The notes below the pieces were generated by a model. It saw only the letters and a program-made list of their open reading frames with translations, was not told the DNA's origin and ran no database searches. From NCBI GenBank assembly GCA_944322605.1, contig CALUPD010000037.1, positions 124,001 to 188,000 of the forward strand: a stretch of DNA of 64,000 bases. Reading direction: 5' to 3'. How positions within the stretch are numbered: the first letter of the stretch is position 1; each line of letters begins with the position of its first letter. The translations under genes were made by a program, and so were the position numbers. This DNA is from an uncultured Bacteroidales bacterium. Its GTDB lineage: Bacteria > Bacteroidota > Bacteroidia > Bacteroidales > UBA932. Positions 1-7,468 of this stretch are shown here, one piece after another.

Positions 1-2292
1 ACTTTCGAAAATGACGAAATCTATCCTTCTTTGGTTGAAGCCAATTCGGTAATAAGGGAAATGCTTGCGGATGAAGAAACCGAAGGCGTTTCCGAAAATG
101 CGGCGGCTTCTTCTGAAAGCGGCTCCGACGATTTGCTTTCGGAAGCTCTCGGAGGGGACAGCCTTTCTTTGGAAACCGCGCAGTTCGCCAAGAACAACCC
201 TCTGTTCGCAGTGCTGAGCCCGAGCGTTTACAACGGCCAGCTTGTTCCGGGTCCGGTAGTGGGAATCGCGCATTACCGCGATACGGCGAAGATAAACAGT
301 TATCTCAGCATGCCTCAGGTGCAGAATGTATTGCCGTCCGACCTAAGGCTTCTTTGGACAGTCAAGCCTTCAGACATGGACAAGTCTGGCGTATATTTCG
401 ACCTTGTTGCCATCAAAGTCAATACGAGGGACGGAAAAGCTCCTCTTGACGGAGGCGCGGTAGTCGATGCAAGGACTAATTTCGGCGGCACAGGCGGATC
501 TCCTGAGGTGAGCATGACAATGAATGCCGAAGGGGCAAGGACCTGGGCCAGGATGACTGCCGACAATATCGGAAGGTCGATAGCGATTGTCCTCGACGGA
601 ACGGTTTATTCGTTCCCGAGGGTAAACGGGGAAATCCCTAACGGCGTTTCGGCCATTACCGGCGGCTTTACGATCGAAGAAGCGGACGACCTTACCAATG
701 TCCTCAAATCAGGTAAGCTTCCAGCTCCGGCTACTATCGTGCAGGAACAGGTCGTAGGTCCGACTTTGGGTAGCGATTCAATCAATTCGGGACTCATATC
801 GTTCGCTCTCGCGTTCGTGCTTGTCCTTGTGTATATGATATTCTTCTACAGCACGGCCGGAGTGGTGGCCAGCGCGGCTTTGATATGCAACGTGCTGTTC
901 CTTATCGGTTCGCTTGTTTCGTTCGGAGCGGTGCTTACCCTCCCGGGAATAGCCGGTTTGGTTCTTACCCTCGGAATGGCTGTCGACGCGAATGTCATAA
1001 TTTATGAAAGGATAAAGGAAGAGCTCAGGGCCGGAAAGGGCTTGAGGGCTGCGATAAAGGACGGTTACCACAATGCCTATTCCGCAATCATCGACGGACA
1101 GGTAACTACCGTGATAACCGGTATCGTTCTGTTCGTGTTCGGTTCAGGTCCGATACAGGGCTTCGCTACTACGTTGATCATAGGTATTGTTACGTCCCTT
1201 GCGACTTCGATATTCATTACAAGGCTCATATTCGAAGCCATGCTTTCGAAAGGAAGGAATATCAAGTTCGACCATAAGATCACGAGGAACTTCCTTAAAA
1301 ATACGAATTTCGATTTCGTGAAGGCGAGAAAGTATTCTTACATAATCTTCGGCCTTCTGATAATAATATCGCTGACTTCTTTGTTTACCAAAGGCTTCAC
1401 ATACGGCGTGGACTTCACGGGAGGACGTACTTATGTTGTCAGGTTCGACAGGGATGTCGACGTTGAGGACATACGTGCTGCCGCAATGGATGAATTCGAA
1501 GGCTCGGTGGAAGTAAAACAGTTCGGAGGCGCGAGCCAGATGAAGATTACCACCAAGTACCTTATCGAAGACCAGTCTCCTGAAACGGACAAGGTCGTAG
1601 ACGAAAAGCTTTACAACGCTTTGAGGGGATTCTTCGCGAATGACCTTACATTCGATGAATTCACTTCGACACTTGAAAATCCTAACGGTATAATCAGTTC
1701 CGACAAGGTGGGCCCTACGATAGCCAACGACATCAAGATCGATGCAGTCGTAGCGATCATAGTCGCGCTGTTCGCCATATTCCTTTATATCGCAGTCCGC
1801 TTCAAAGACTGGACATGGGGATTGGGAGGCGTCGCTTCTCTTGCGAATGTCACCATATTCGTGCTCGGTTTCTTCTCGCTGTTCTCGGGAATCCTTCCTT
1901 TCAGCTTGGATGTGGACCAGACTTTCATTGCCGCGATACTTACCATCATCGGTTATGAAATCAACGACAGCGTGATCATATTCGACCGTATCCGCGAATA
2001 CAGGCATCTGTATCCGAACAGGGATTTGAGGACGAATGTGAACCAGGGTATCAACAGCACATTGGCCAGGACGGTAAACACCGGAGGTACTACTTTGGTC
2101 GTATTGCTCGCGATAGCCATTTTCGGAGGCGATGTGATCAGAGGTTTCGCAGTCGCTCTTATCTGCGGCGTGGTCGTAGGTACGCTTTCTTCGATTTTCA
2201 TGGGTACTCCTGTGATGTACGATTTGAGCATTCGCAAGCTTAAAAAGGAAAGCCGGAAAGGCCTTGCGGCTTCAAAGCCTGCAAAAAAATAG
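1..2292 (+). CDS. secDF: SecDF fused protein translocase subunit (5' partial)
   Basis: The reading frame is open at the first base, so the N-terminus lies outside the window; 763 residues are visible. SecD and SecF are fused here, as is usual in Bacteroidota, where the full protein is near 1000 residues. The first third is the end of the large periplasmic domain of SecD. It is followed by a membrane block with the SecD signature GMAVDANVIIYERIKEE near residue 325. SecF begins with a membrane helix and a YGVDFTGGR segment, then a second periplasmic domain, and ends in a membrane block with GYEINDSVIIFDRIRE. These Asp-containing helices carry the proton-coupled step that helps SecYEG export proteins. 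A strong terminator follows the stop, so this is the end of its transcript. Confidence 0.96.
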   Translation, partial: TFENDEIYPSLVEANSVIREMLADEETEGVSENAAASSESGSDDLLSEALGGDSLSLETAQFAKNNPLFAVLSPSVYNGQLVPGPVVGIAHYRDTAKINSYLSMPQVQNVLPSDLRLLWTVKPSDMDKSGVYFDLVAIKVNTRDGKAPLDGGAVVDARTNFGGTGGSPEVSMTMNAEGARTWARMTADNIGRSIAIVLDGTVYSFPRVNGEIPNGVSAITGGFTIEEADDLTNVLKSGKLPAPATIVQEQVVGPTLGSDSINSGLISFALAFVLVLVYMIFFYSTAGVVASAALICNVLFLIGSLVSFGAVLTLPGIAGLVLTLGMAVDANVIIYERIKEELRAGKGLRAAIKDGYHNAYSAIIDGQVTTVITGIVLFVFGSGPIQGFATTLIIGIVTSLATSIFITRLIFEAMLSKGRNIKFDHKITRNFLKNTNFDFVKARKYSYIIFGLLIIISLTSLFTKGFTYGVDFTGGRTYVVRFDRDVDVEDIRAAAMDEFEGSVEVKQFGGASQMKITTKYLIEDQSPETDKVVDEKLYNALRGFFANDLTFDEFTSTLENPNGIISSDKVGPTIANDIKIDAVVAIIVALFAIFLYIAVRFKDWTWGLGGVASLANVTIFVLGFFSLFSGILPFSLDVDQTFIAAILTIIGYEINDSVIIFDRIREYRHLYPNRDLRTNVNQGINSTLARTVNTGGTTLVVLLAIAIFGGDVIRGFAVALICGVVVGTLSSIFMGTPVMYDLSIRKLKKESRKGLAASKPAKK

Positions 2293-2318
2293 GGCTTTAA
2301 GGAAAATATTATGACGAG

Positions 2319-2356
2319 CGGCCCGTTGCAACTACTTGCGGCGGGCCGTTTTTTTT
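2319..2356 (+). terminator. Rho-independent terminator after secDF
   Basis: The arms CGGCCCG (2319-2325) and CGGGCCG (2342-2348) form a 7-bp G+C-rich stem, followed directly by an eight-T run. It ends the secDF transcript and overlaps the presumed -33 region of the tryptophanase promoter. Confidence 0.85.
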
Positions 2357-2366
2357 CTTATTTTTG
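2336..2366 (+). promoter_or_regulatory. Bacteroidetes-type promoter of tnaA
   Basis: TTG at 2336-2338, a 20-nt spacer and TATTTTTG at 2359-2366 match the Bacteroidetes sigma-ABfr consensus (TTTG, 19-21 nt, TAnnTTTG). Transcription would start near 2373, about 26 nt before the tnaA ATG. Confidence 0.7.
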
Positions 2367-2398
2367 TAGAAACATGAATTTAACTTAAAATAATCATT

Positions 2399-3784
2399 AT
2401 GGAATTACCTTTTGCAGAATCATGGAAAATTAAAATGGTTGAGCCTATCCGCAAGAGCACTCGCGAAGAACGCTTGCAGTGGATCAAAGAAGCTCACTAC
2501 AACGTATTTCAATTGAAAGCCGAACAGGTTTATATCGACTGCATCACTGACTCGGGCACGGGCGCGATGAGCGACCGCCAATGGGCCGCTATGATGATGG
2601 GCGATGAAAGCTATGCAGGCGCTTCGTCTTTCTTCAGGCTTAAAGACACCATTACCCGCATCACCGGATTCAAGTATGTGATACCTACCCATCAGGGACG
2701 TGCTGCCGAAAACGTTCTGTTCAGCTATCTTGTAAAGGCAGGCGACATCATTCCTGGCAACTCTCATTTCGATACGACAAAAGGCCATATCGAAAGCCGC
2801 AAGGCAATAGCTTTGGACTGTACCATAGATGAAGCCAAAGACACGCAGCTCGAAATTCCTTTCAAAGGAAACGTTTCTCCTGAAAAGTTGGAAAAGGCTC
2901 TTGCTGAAAATGCAGCCAAGATACCTTTCATAATCGTTACGATTACCAACAATACGGCAGGAGGACAGCCTGTTTCCATGGAAAATCTCCGTCAGGTAAG
3001 GGCTATCGCGGACAAGTACAAAAAGCCTGTGATTTTCGACTCTGCACGTTTCGCTGAAAACGCTTATTTCATCAAGACCCGTGAAAAAGGTTATGAAAAC
3101 AAGACTATCAAGGAAATCGTGAAGGAAATGTTCTCATTGGCTGACGGAATGACGATGAGCGCGAAAAAAGACGCTATCGTGAACATGGGCGGATTCATTG
3201 CCACTAACAAGCAGGAATGGTATGACGGCGCCAAGACATTCTGTATTCCTTTCGAAGGATACCTGACTTACGGCGGAATGAACGGCCGCGACATGGACGC
3301 TCTTGCTGTCGGCCTTGATGAAAATACCGAATTCGACAATCTCGAAACACGTATCAAGCAGGTCGAATATCTTGCAAAACGTCTTGACGAGTACGGAATC
3401 CCTTACCAGCGTCCGGCAGGCGGCCATGCCATCTTCGTGGATGCTGACAAGATCCTGACGAATGTTCCTAAGGAAGAATTCCCTGCACAGGCCCTTACGG
3501 TTCATCTTTATCTTGAAGCCGGCATCCGCGGATGCGAAATCGGGTACCTTCTTGCAGACCGTGATCCTGTGACCCGTGAAAACCGTTTCAACGGCCTCGA
3601 TTTGCTCCGTCTTGCAATTCCTCGCCGCGTTTACACCAACAACCATATGGATGTAATCGCCGCTGCGCTGAAGAATGTTTATGACAGGAGGGAATCCATA
3701 AGAAGGGGCGTGAAAATCGTTTGGGAAGCGGAACTCATGCGCCATTTCACAGTTCAGCTCGAACCGCTCGAACCGTTGAAATAG
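2399..3784 (+). CDS. tnaA: Tryptophanase (L-tryptophan indole-lyase)
   Basis: This PLP-dependent lyase splits tryptophan into indole, pyruvate and ammonia in the cytoplasm. The 461 residues match the beta-eliminating lyase family over full length: DSGTGAMSDRQWAAMMMGDE near residue 50, PTHQGRAAENV near 98, DSARFAENAYFIK near 205, and SAKKD with the PLP lysine at K257. The C-terminal CEIGYLLADRDP segment is of tryptophanase rather than tyrosine phenol-lyase type, and the N-terminus MELPFAESWKIKMVEPIRKS is the form I know from Bacteroides tryptophanases. It is a single gene with its own promoter and strong terminators on both sides. No tnaC-like leader or tnaB permease is next to it. The next gene downstream encodes a regulator, but nothing in the sequence proves that it controls tnaA. 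Confidence 0.95.
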   Translation: MELPFAESWKIKMVEPIRKSTREERLQWIKEAHYNVFQLKAEQVYIDCITDSGTGAMSDRQWAAMMMGDESYAGASSFFRLKDTITRITGFKYVIPTHQGRAAENVLFSYLVKAGDIIPGNSHFDTTKGHIESRKAIALDCTIDEAKDTQLEIPFKGNVSPEKLEKALAENAAKIPFIIVTITNNTAGGQPVSMENLRQVRAIADKYKKPVIFDSARFAENAYFIKTREKGYENKTIKEIVKEMFSLADGMTMSAKKDAIVNMGGFIATNKQEWYDGAKTFCIPFEGYLTYGGMNGRDMDALAVGLDENTEFDNLETRIKQVEYLAKRLDEYGIPYQRPAGGHAIFVDADKILTNVPKEEFPAQALTVHLYLEAGIRGCEIGYLLADRDPVTRENRFNGLDLLRLAIPRRVYTNNHMDVIAAALKNVYDRRESIRRGVKIVWEAELMRHFTVQLEPLEPLK

Positions 3785-3814
3785 ATTATGCCCTTGGTTA
3801 AGGAGCAATCTTTT

Positions 3815-3850
3815 AAAAGGACCGTGCCGTCAGATGGGCATGGTCCTTTT
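3815..3850 (+). terminator. Rho-independent terminator after tnaA
   Basis: A 14-bp stem is formed by 3815-3828 and 3837-3850 with one G-U pair; the left arm starts with AAAA and the right arm ends in TTTT. It closes the monocistronic tnaA transcript. Confidence 0.9.
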
Positions 3851-4122
3851 TATGCAATAAAGGACTTGCGGTTCTCTGAATCTGCATTAAGTCCATTGTC
3901 TGCTGTCATTTTGCTTCCAAGGCAGGTCGTCAAACGTAAATTTTACGTTTGCTTACTATAAATTGTTAATAATTCTTATAAATTGATGAAATGAGAATAA
4001 ATCGGTTGTTGTTTTTTTAATTTTAATTCATAATTTAGCAATCGTAAAAATGTGCGGAGTTTTTACCGAATGTTTTTTCATATATTAGGTTAAGTAAGTT
4101 TATTTGTGTGCCGAAAGGCGAG
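3851..4122. other. Gene-free, A+T-rich spacer with operator-like repeats
   Basis: No credible gene was found here. The spacer holds a perfect 10-bp inverted repeat with one central base at 3931-3951 (arms CAAACGTAAA and TTTACGTTTG) and two copies of TATAAATTG at 3957-3965 and 3977-3985, exactly 20 bp apart. Its right end runs into a strong terminator hairpin. No perfect TAnnTTTG element was found inside it. Confidence 0.6.
3931..3951. repeat. Perfect 21-bp dyad, possible operator
   Basis: The arms CAAACGTAAA and TTTACGTTTG are exact reverse complements around a single T. The A+T-rich, non-terminator character (no T-run, no loop) suggests a DNA site for a dimeric regulator rather than an RNA hairpin. 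Confidence 0.55.
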
Positions 4123-4160
4123 GGACAGGATAACGGTGGCAGTTATCCTGTCCTTTTTTT
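4123..4160 (+). terminator. Orphan Rho-independent terminator
   Basis: A perfect 12-bp stem, 4123-4134 with 4142-4153, encloses a 7-nt loop and is followed by seven T. No gene ends just upstream, since tnaA already has its own terminator, so it must end read-through, act as an attenuator, or close an unannotated small RNA. Confidence 0.85.
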
Positions 4161-4162
4161 CG

Positions 4163-4170
4163 TATCTTTG
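4163..4170 (+). promoter_or_regulatory. -7 promoter element of the TPR/AraC-type regulator gene
   Basis: TATCTTTG is an exact TAnnTTTG element, only 4 nt before the ATG at 4175. This leaves almost no leader, so the transcript would be leaderless or nearly so. No clear -33 element was found. Confidence 0.6.
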
Positions 4171-4174
4171 CGGG

Positions 4175-5962
4175 ATGAACAGGTCAAAAGCAATAGGACT
4201 CATATTATTCGTTTTGTCGGCTGCCGTCATATTTTCCTGTACCGGATTGGAAAGCTATGACCGCCGCCATATCATATATCCTGCCCCGTTGAGCACGGAC
4301 GAGCAGGCCGACAGTATCGCCGAACTCTTGAGGACGGAGCCTTTCGACAAGGCCCTTGCCAGAAAACTATGGAGCTATTATGCGAGGGTAGGCAATTTCG
4401 ACGCGCTTATGAATCACGCAACGTCGATTTTCAAGTCGAGCATCGTCAATAACGACTACGACTTCGCGGTGACTGCGGCGTCGTATATGGCTCTGACTTA
4501 TATAACTCTCAATGAAAGGGATTCTGCCCGGTTTTATCTTGATTTTATAAAATCCCATATATCGCAGGACGATCCGTTGTACGGAATGTACAACAATGCG
4601 GAGTCGGAATATTCCGTGAAGTTCGAATGGGACTATCCGAAGGCGATAGAGTACATGATCAATTCCCTCAGGTATTATCAGAAAACAGGGAACGAGGCAA
4701 ATGAGTCTGTCGTGTTGGGAAACATATCCCTGCTTTATGCGAAAAGAAGGGATACGAGCGGATTGAAATATGCTGAAATGTCGTATGAAAAGGCGCGCCA
4801 GTCCAACGACCTTTATGCGGAATGCTTCAGCTCTTTCATCCTTTCGCAAATGGAATATTATTCCGGCATGTACCGTGAATCCATAGAACATGCGGAGGAG
4901 GCCCTTTCTTTGACCGAGGCAAACACGGAACTGAAAATATTCAGGACGGAATTATATACCATTCTGGCAGATACGTACAGGGCCTTGGGCAGGAACGATT
5001 CTGCTGATGCATGTTACCACAGGGCTTTCGGCCTTTTGGAAGGCAGTCCCGATGAAAACGTGCATATTTCCCTCTATCTGTCGTATGCCGACTATTTGCG
5101 CGGCTTAGGGCGTTATCAGGAGGCTGTAAGGTACTATATGGACGGGTTGCGCCTGGCCGACAGAAGCAGCAACGTGGATTCTTACCATTATCTTCTTCTT
5201 GGATTGTCCGAGGCATATGACAGGCTCGGGCAGAAAGATAGCGCGCTGTGCTACTATAAAAAATATTATGATTCGTCGCTCAAAGCGTTCAATCTTCATA
5301 AGGAAAAGGAATTCAACCAGCTTTTTCTCGACAACGAGCGTATGAAATATGAAAACATGCTGTTTCAAAAGGAAGTCCAGGCCGACAGGTATAAAAAGAC
5401 GATTTTGATTGTTTCGTGCGTGCTGGCGGTACTGGCTATATTGTCTGCCGCATTGTATGTCGTTTACAAGAGAAAGGACAAGATGTACACGCTTCTTGTC
5501 GAACAGCATCAGCAGCTGGTAAGGCAGCGCAGGTTGGAAGAAGAAAAATCGACGCTCTTGCAGTCGGAAGGAGAGGATTCCAAAGTGCATAACGAAAAAC
5601 TCCTGTTTTCAAGGATAGAAGACATGATGAAAAACGGCAAGATCTTCAAGGCTAATGATCTGACGGTTGAAAAATTGTCCGAGATGCTGGATTCCAACAG
5701 GACATACGTTTCCAATGTGATAAACAAGTATGCAGGAATGTCGTTCCCGAATTATCTTAACCAGTACAGGATAAACGAAGCCGTGGCGGTCATAGCGGAC
5801 ACGCGCCATGAAGTGGTGCTTAAAGCCTTGTGCAATGATTTGGGGTATAATTCAATGACTTCGTTCTACAGGGCATTTCAAAAGGAAACCGGCTGTACTC
5901 CTATGATATACAGGGAGAAGATGATAAAGCTGAATTCAAGGCAAGGTCCGCATATGACATGA
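4175..5962 (+). CDS. Membrane-tethered TPR regulator with C-terminal AraC-type HTH
   Basis: The 595-residue product begins with a lipoprotein-like signal, MNRSKAIGLILFVLSAAVIFS before a Cys, which decides the start at 4175; an in-frame GTG at 4106 would place the terminator hairpin inside the gene. Residues about 40-400 are helical TPR-like repeats with many Tyr, Asp and Ala. A single strong membrane helix lies near 409-432, followed by basic KRKDK and a coiled coil. Residues about 490-590 are an AraC/XylS-type helix-turn-helix (LTVEKLSEMLDSNRTYVSNV, then LGYNSMTSFYRAFQKETGCT). I infer an extracytoplasmic TPR sensor that signals through the membrane to a cytoplasmic DNA-binding domain, as in other TPR-AraC proteins of Bacteroidota. 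The ligand and targets are unknown. tnaA upstream and the dyad at 3931 are candidate targets only by position. Confidence 0.85.
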   Translation: MNRSKAIGLILFVLSAAVIFSCTGLESYDRRHIIYPAPLSTDEQADSIAELLRTEPFDKALARKLWSYYARVGNFDALMNHATSIFKSSIVNNDYDFAVTAASYMALTYITLNERDSARFYLDFIKSHISQDDPLYGMYNNAESEYSVKFEWDYPKAIEYMINSLRYYQKTGNEANESVVLGNISLLYAKRRDTSGLKYAEMSYEKARQSNDLYAECFSSFILSQMEYYSGMYRESIEHAEEALSLTEANTELKIFRTELYTILADTYRALGRNDSADACYHRAFGLLEGSPDENVHISLYLSYADYLRGLGRYQEAVRYYMDGLRLADRSSNVDSYHYLLLGLSEAYDRLGQKDSALCYYKKYYDSSLKAFNLHKEKEFNQLFLDNERMKYENMLFQKEVQADRYKKTILIVSCVLAVLAILSAALYVVYKRKDKMYTLLVEQHQQLVRQRRLEEEKSTLLQSEGEDSKVHNEKLLFSRIEDMMKNGKIFKANDLTVEKLSEMLDSNRTYVSNVINKYAGMSFPNYLNQYRINEAVAVIADTRHEVVLKALCNDLGYNSMTSFYRAFQKETGCTPMIYREKMIKLNSRQGPHMT

Positions 5963-5981
5963 TTTCCGATGCTGCAACGTA

Positions 5982-6018
5982 AAAGGGCCGTGTCGCTATA
6001 CGCGCGACACGGCCCTTT
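5982..6018. terminator. Bidirectional terminator between convergent genes
   Basis: A 14-bp perfect stem, 5982-5995 with 6005-6018, starts with AAA and ends with TTT. It sits between the plus-strand regulator and the minus-strand PurF-like gene and can serve both. Confidence 0.85.
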
Positions 6019-6040
6019 GCGTTCATTATGGATTAGCGGG

Positions 6041-7459
6041 TCAATATCCGTAGCTGGTATTGTCCCAGCAATGCGTGCAGAGTTTTTCTTTAGGCAGGCC
6101 TATGGCTTCCACAAGGTCGTCGAGCCTTTGGAATTGCAGGGAATCGAGTTGCAGATGCTCTCTCATGGCTTCAACCATTTTTGCGTGCTTTTCCGAATCA
6201 GGGTCTTTGTACGGAGCCAATATTTCTTCCGTAAGATCCGATGTCCCTTCTATGTCCCTTATGACTCTTCTCGTGAACAAATCGAAAGACGATCTTGATG
6301 TCGAGAAATTGAGGAATTCGCATGGATAGACAAGAGGAGGGCATGCTATTCTTACGTGGACTTCTTTTATGCCGCATTCCCTCAGCTTGACCACGTTGTC
6401 TTTAAGCTGCGTGCCTCTTACGATAGAGTCGTCGAGAAATACCACTTTCGAGTTTCTTGCGAACGATTCGTTCGGAAGCAGCTTCATTTTTGCCACAAGG
6501 TCTCTCATCGCTTGGTTCTGAGGCATGAAGCTTCTCGGCCATGTCGGGGTGTATTTTACGAAAGGACGTTTGTAAGGCACGTTCATTTCGTTGGAGTATC
6601 CTATGGCGTGGCCTACGCCTGAGTCAGGGATTCCTGCGGCGAAATCCGGCCTGAATTTGTCCCTTCTTGCAAGGGCTGCCCCGCATCTGTAACGGCAGTC
6701 TTCGACGTTTATGCCTTCATAGTATGCGGAAGGATAACCGTAATAAACCCAAAGGAACGAGCATATCTGCATTTTCCGGCCGGGTTTTATCACTGTGGTG
6801 ACTCCGTCTTTCGATACCCTGACCGCTTCCCTCGGCCCGAGATCCCTGACAGTTTCATATCCGAGGTTGGTGAAAGACGAGCTTTCGGAAGCTACGACAT
6901 ATCCGAAGTCGTTTTTGCCTATTATTATAGGTGTCCTGCCGTATTTGTCCCTGCATGCATAAATGCAGCTGTCCGTAAGGATCAGGAATGAGCATGACCC
7001 CTTGACTGTATCGTAGACGTTCTGTATTCCTTCGATGAAGGTGTCTCCGCTGTTTATCAGGATGCTTATTACTTCTGCCGGGTTTATGGTAGAATCGGAC
7101 AATTCGGCGAAGTGTATCCTCTTTTCAAGGAAACTGTCCGATATTTCCTTGATGTTGGTGATTTTTCCCACGCACACGACAGAAAACCTTCCCAAATGCG
7201 ATGTGACCGTGATCGGCTGGGATTCCATGTCGCTTATGACTCCTATGCCCTGGCACGAGCCTGCGAATTTAGGCAGTTCGTTTTCAAACTTGTTCCTGAA
7301 ATAGGCATTTTCAATGCTGTGGATGGCACGAATGAAGCTGGTCCCGTTGTAAAACGCCATGCCCGCCTTTTTTGTTCCGAGATGGGAATGGTAGTCAGTT
7401 CCGTAAAAAACATCTGCTACGCAGTCTTTGCGTGAAATGCATCCGAAAAATCCGCTCAT
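6041..7459 (-). CDS. PurF-like amidophosphoribosyltransferase paralogue with degenerate glutaminase site
   Basis: The 472 residues have PurF architecture: an N-terminal Ntn-type amidotransferase domain (about 1-230) and a C-terminal phosphoribosyltransferase domain. The PRPP-binding loop VVFLDDSIVRGTQ is intact near residue 355, as is the IPDSGVG segment. The N-terminus reads MSGFFG, so Ser replaces the catalytic Cys that follows the initiator Met in PurF. The HNGN oxyanion segment reads CVGK, and the HRGQDAAG segment reads GTKKAGM. True PurF makes phosphoribosylamine from PRPP and glutamine; this one may use ammonia, act as a PRPP sensor, or be non-catalytic. The C-terminus carries CTHCWD, a possible metal site. 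I recall similar second PurF-like proteins in Bacteroides, so it is unlikely to be simple decay. It lies 9 bp downstream of rnr and is probably co-transcribed. Confidence 0.8.
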   Translation of the reverse strand: MSGFFGCISRKDCVADVFYGTDYHSHLGTKKAGMAFYNGTSFIRAIHSIENAYFRNKFENELPKFAGSCQGIGVISDMESQPITVTSHLGRFSVVCVGKITNIKEISDSFLEKRIHFAELSDSTINPAEVISILINSGDTFIEGIQNVYDTVKGSCSFLILTDSCIYACRDKYGRTPIIIGKNDFGYVVASESSSFTNLGYETVRDLGPREAVRVSKDGVTTVIKPGRKMQICSFLWVYYGYPSAYYEGINVEDCRYRCGAALARRDKFRPDFAAGIPDSGVGHAIGYSNEMNVPYKRPFVKYTPTWPRSFMPQNQAMRDLVAKMKLLPNESFARNSKVVFLDDSIVRGTQLKDNVVKLRECGIKEVHVRIACPPLVYPCEFLNFSTSRSSFDLFTRRVIRDIEGTSDLTEEILAPYKDPDSEKHAKMVEAMREHLQLDSLQFQRLDDLVEAIGLPKEKLCTHCWDNTSYGY

Positions 7460-7468
7460 ATGTGTAAT

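Noticed and set aside
1144..2007. A 287-codon minus-strand frame opposite secDF
   Set aside because: It is an antisense shadow with no domain; the plus strand is clearly SecDF.
4106..4174. Upstream GTG start for the TPR/AraC regulator
   Set aside because: It would place the coding start before a perfect terminator and would bury the lipoprotein signal.
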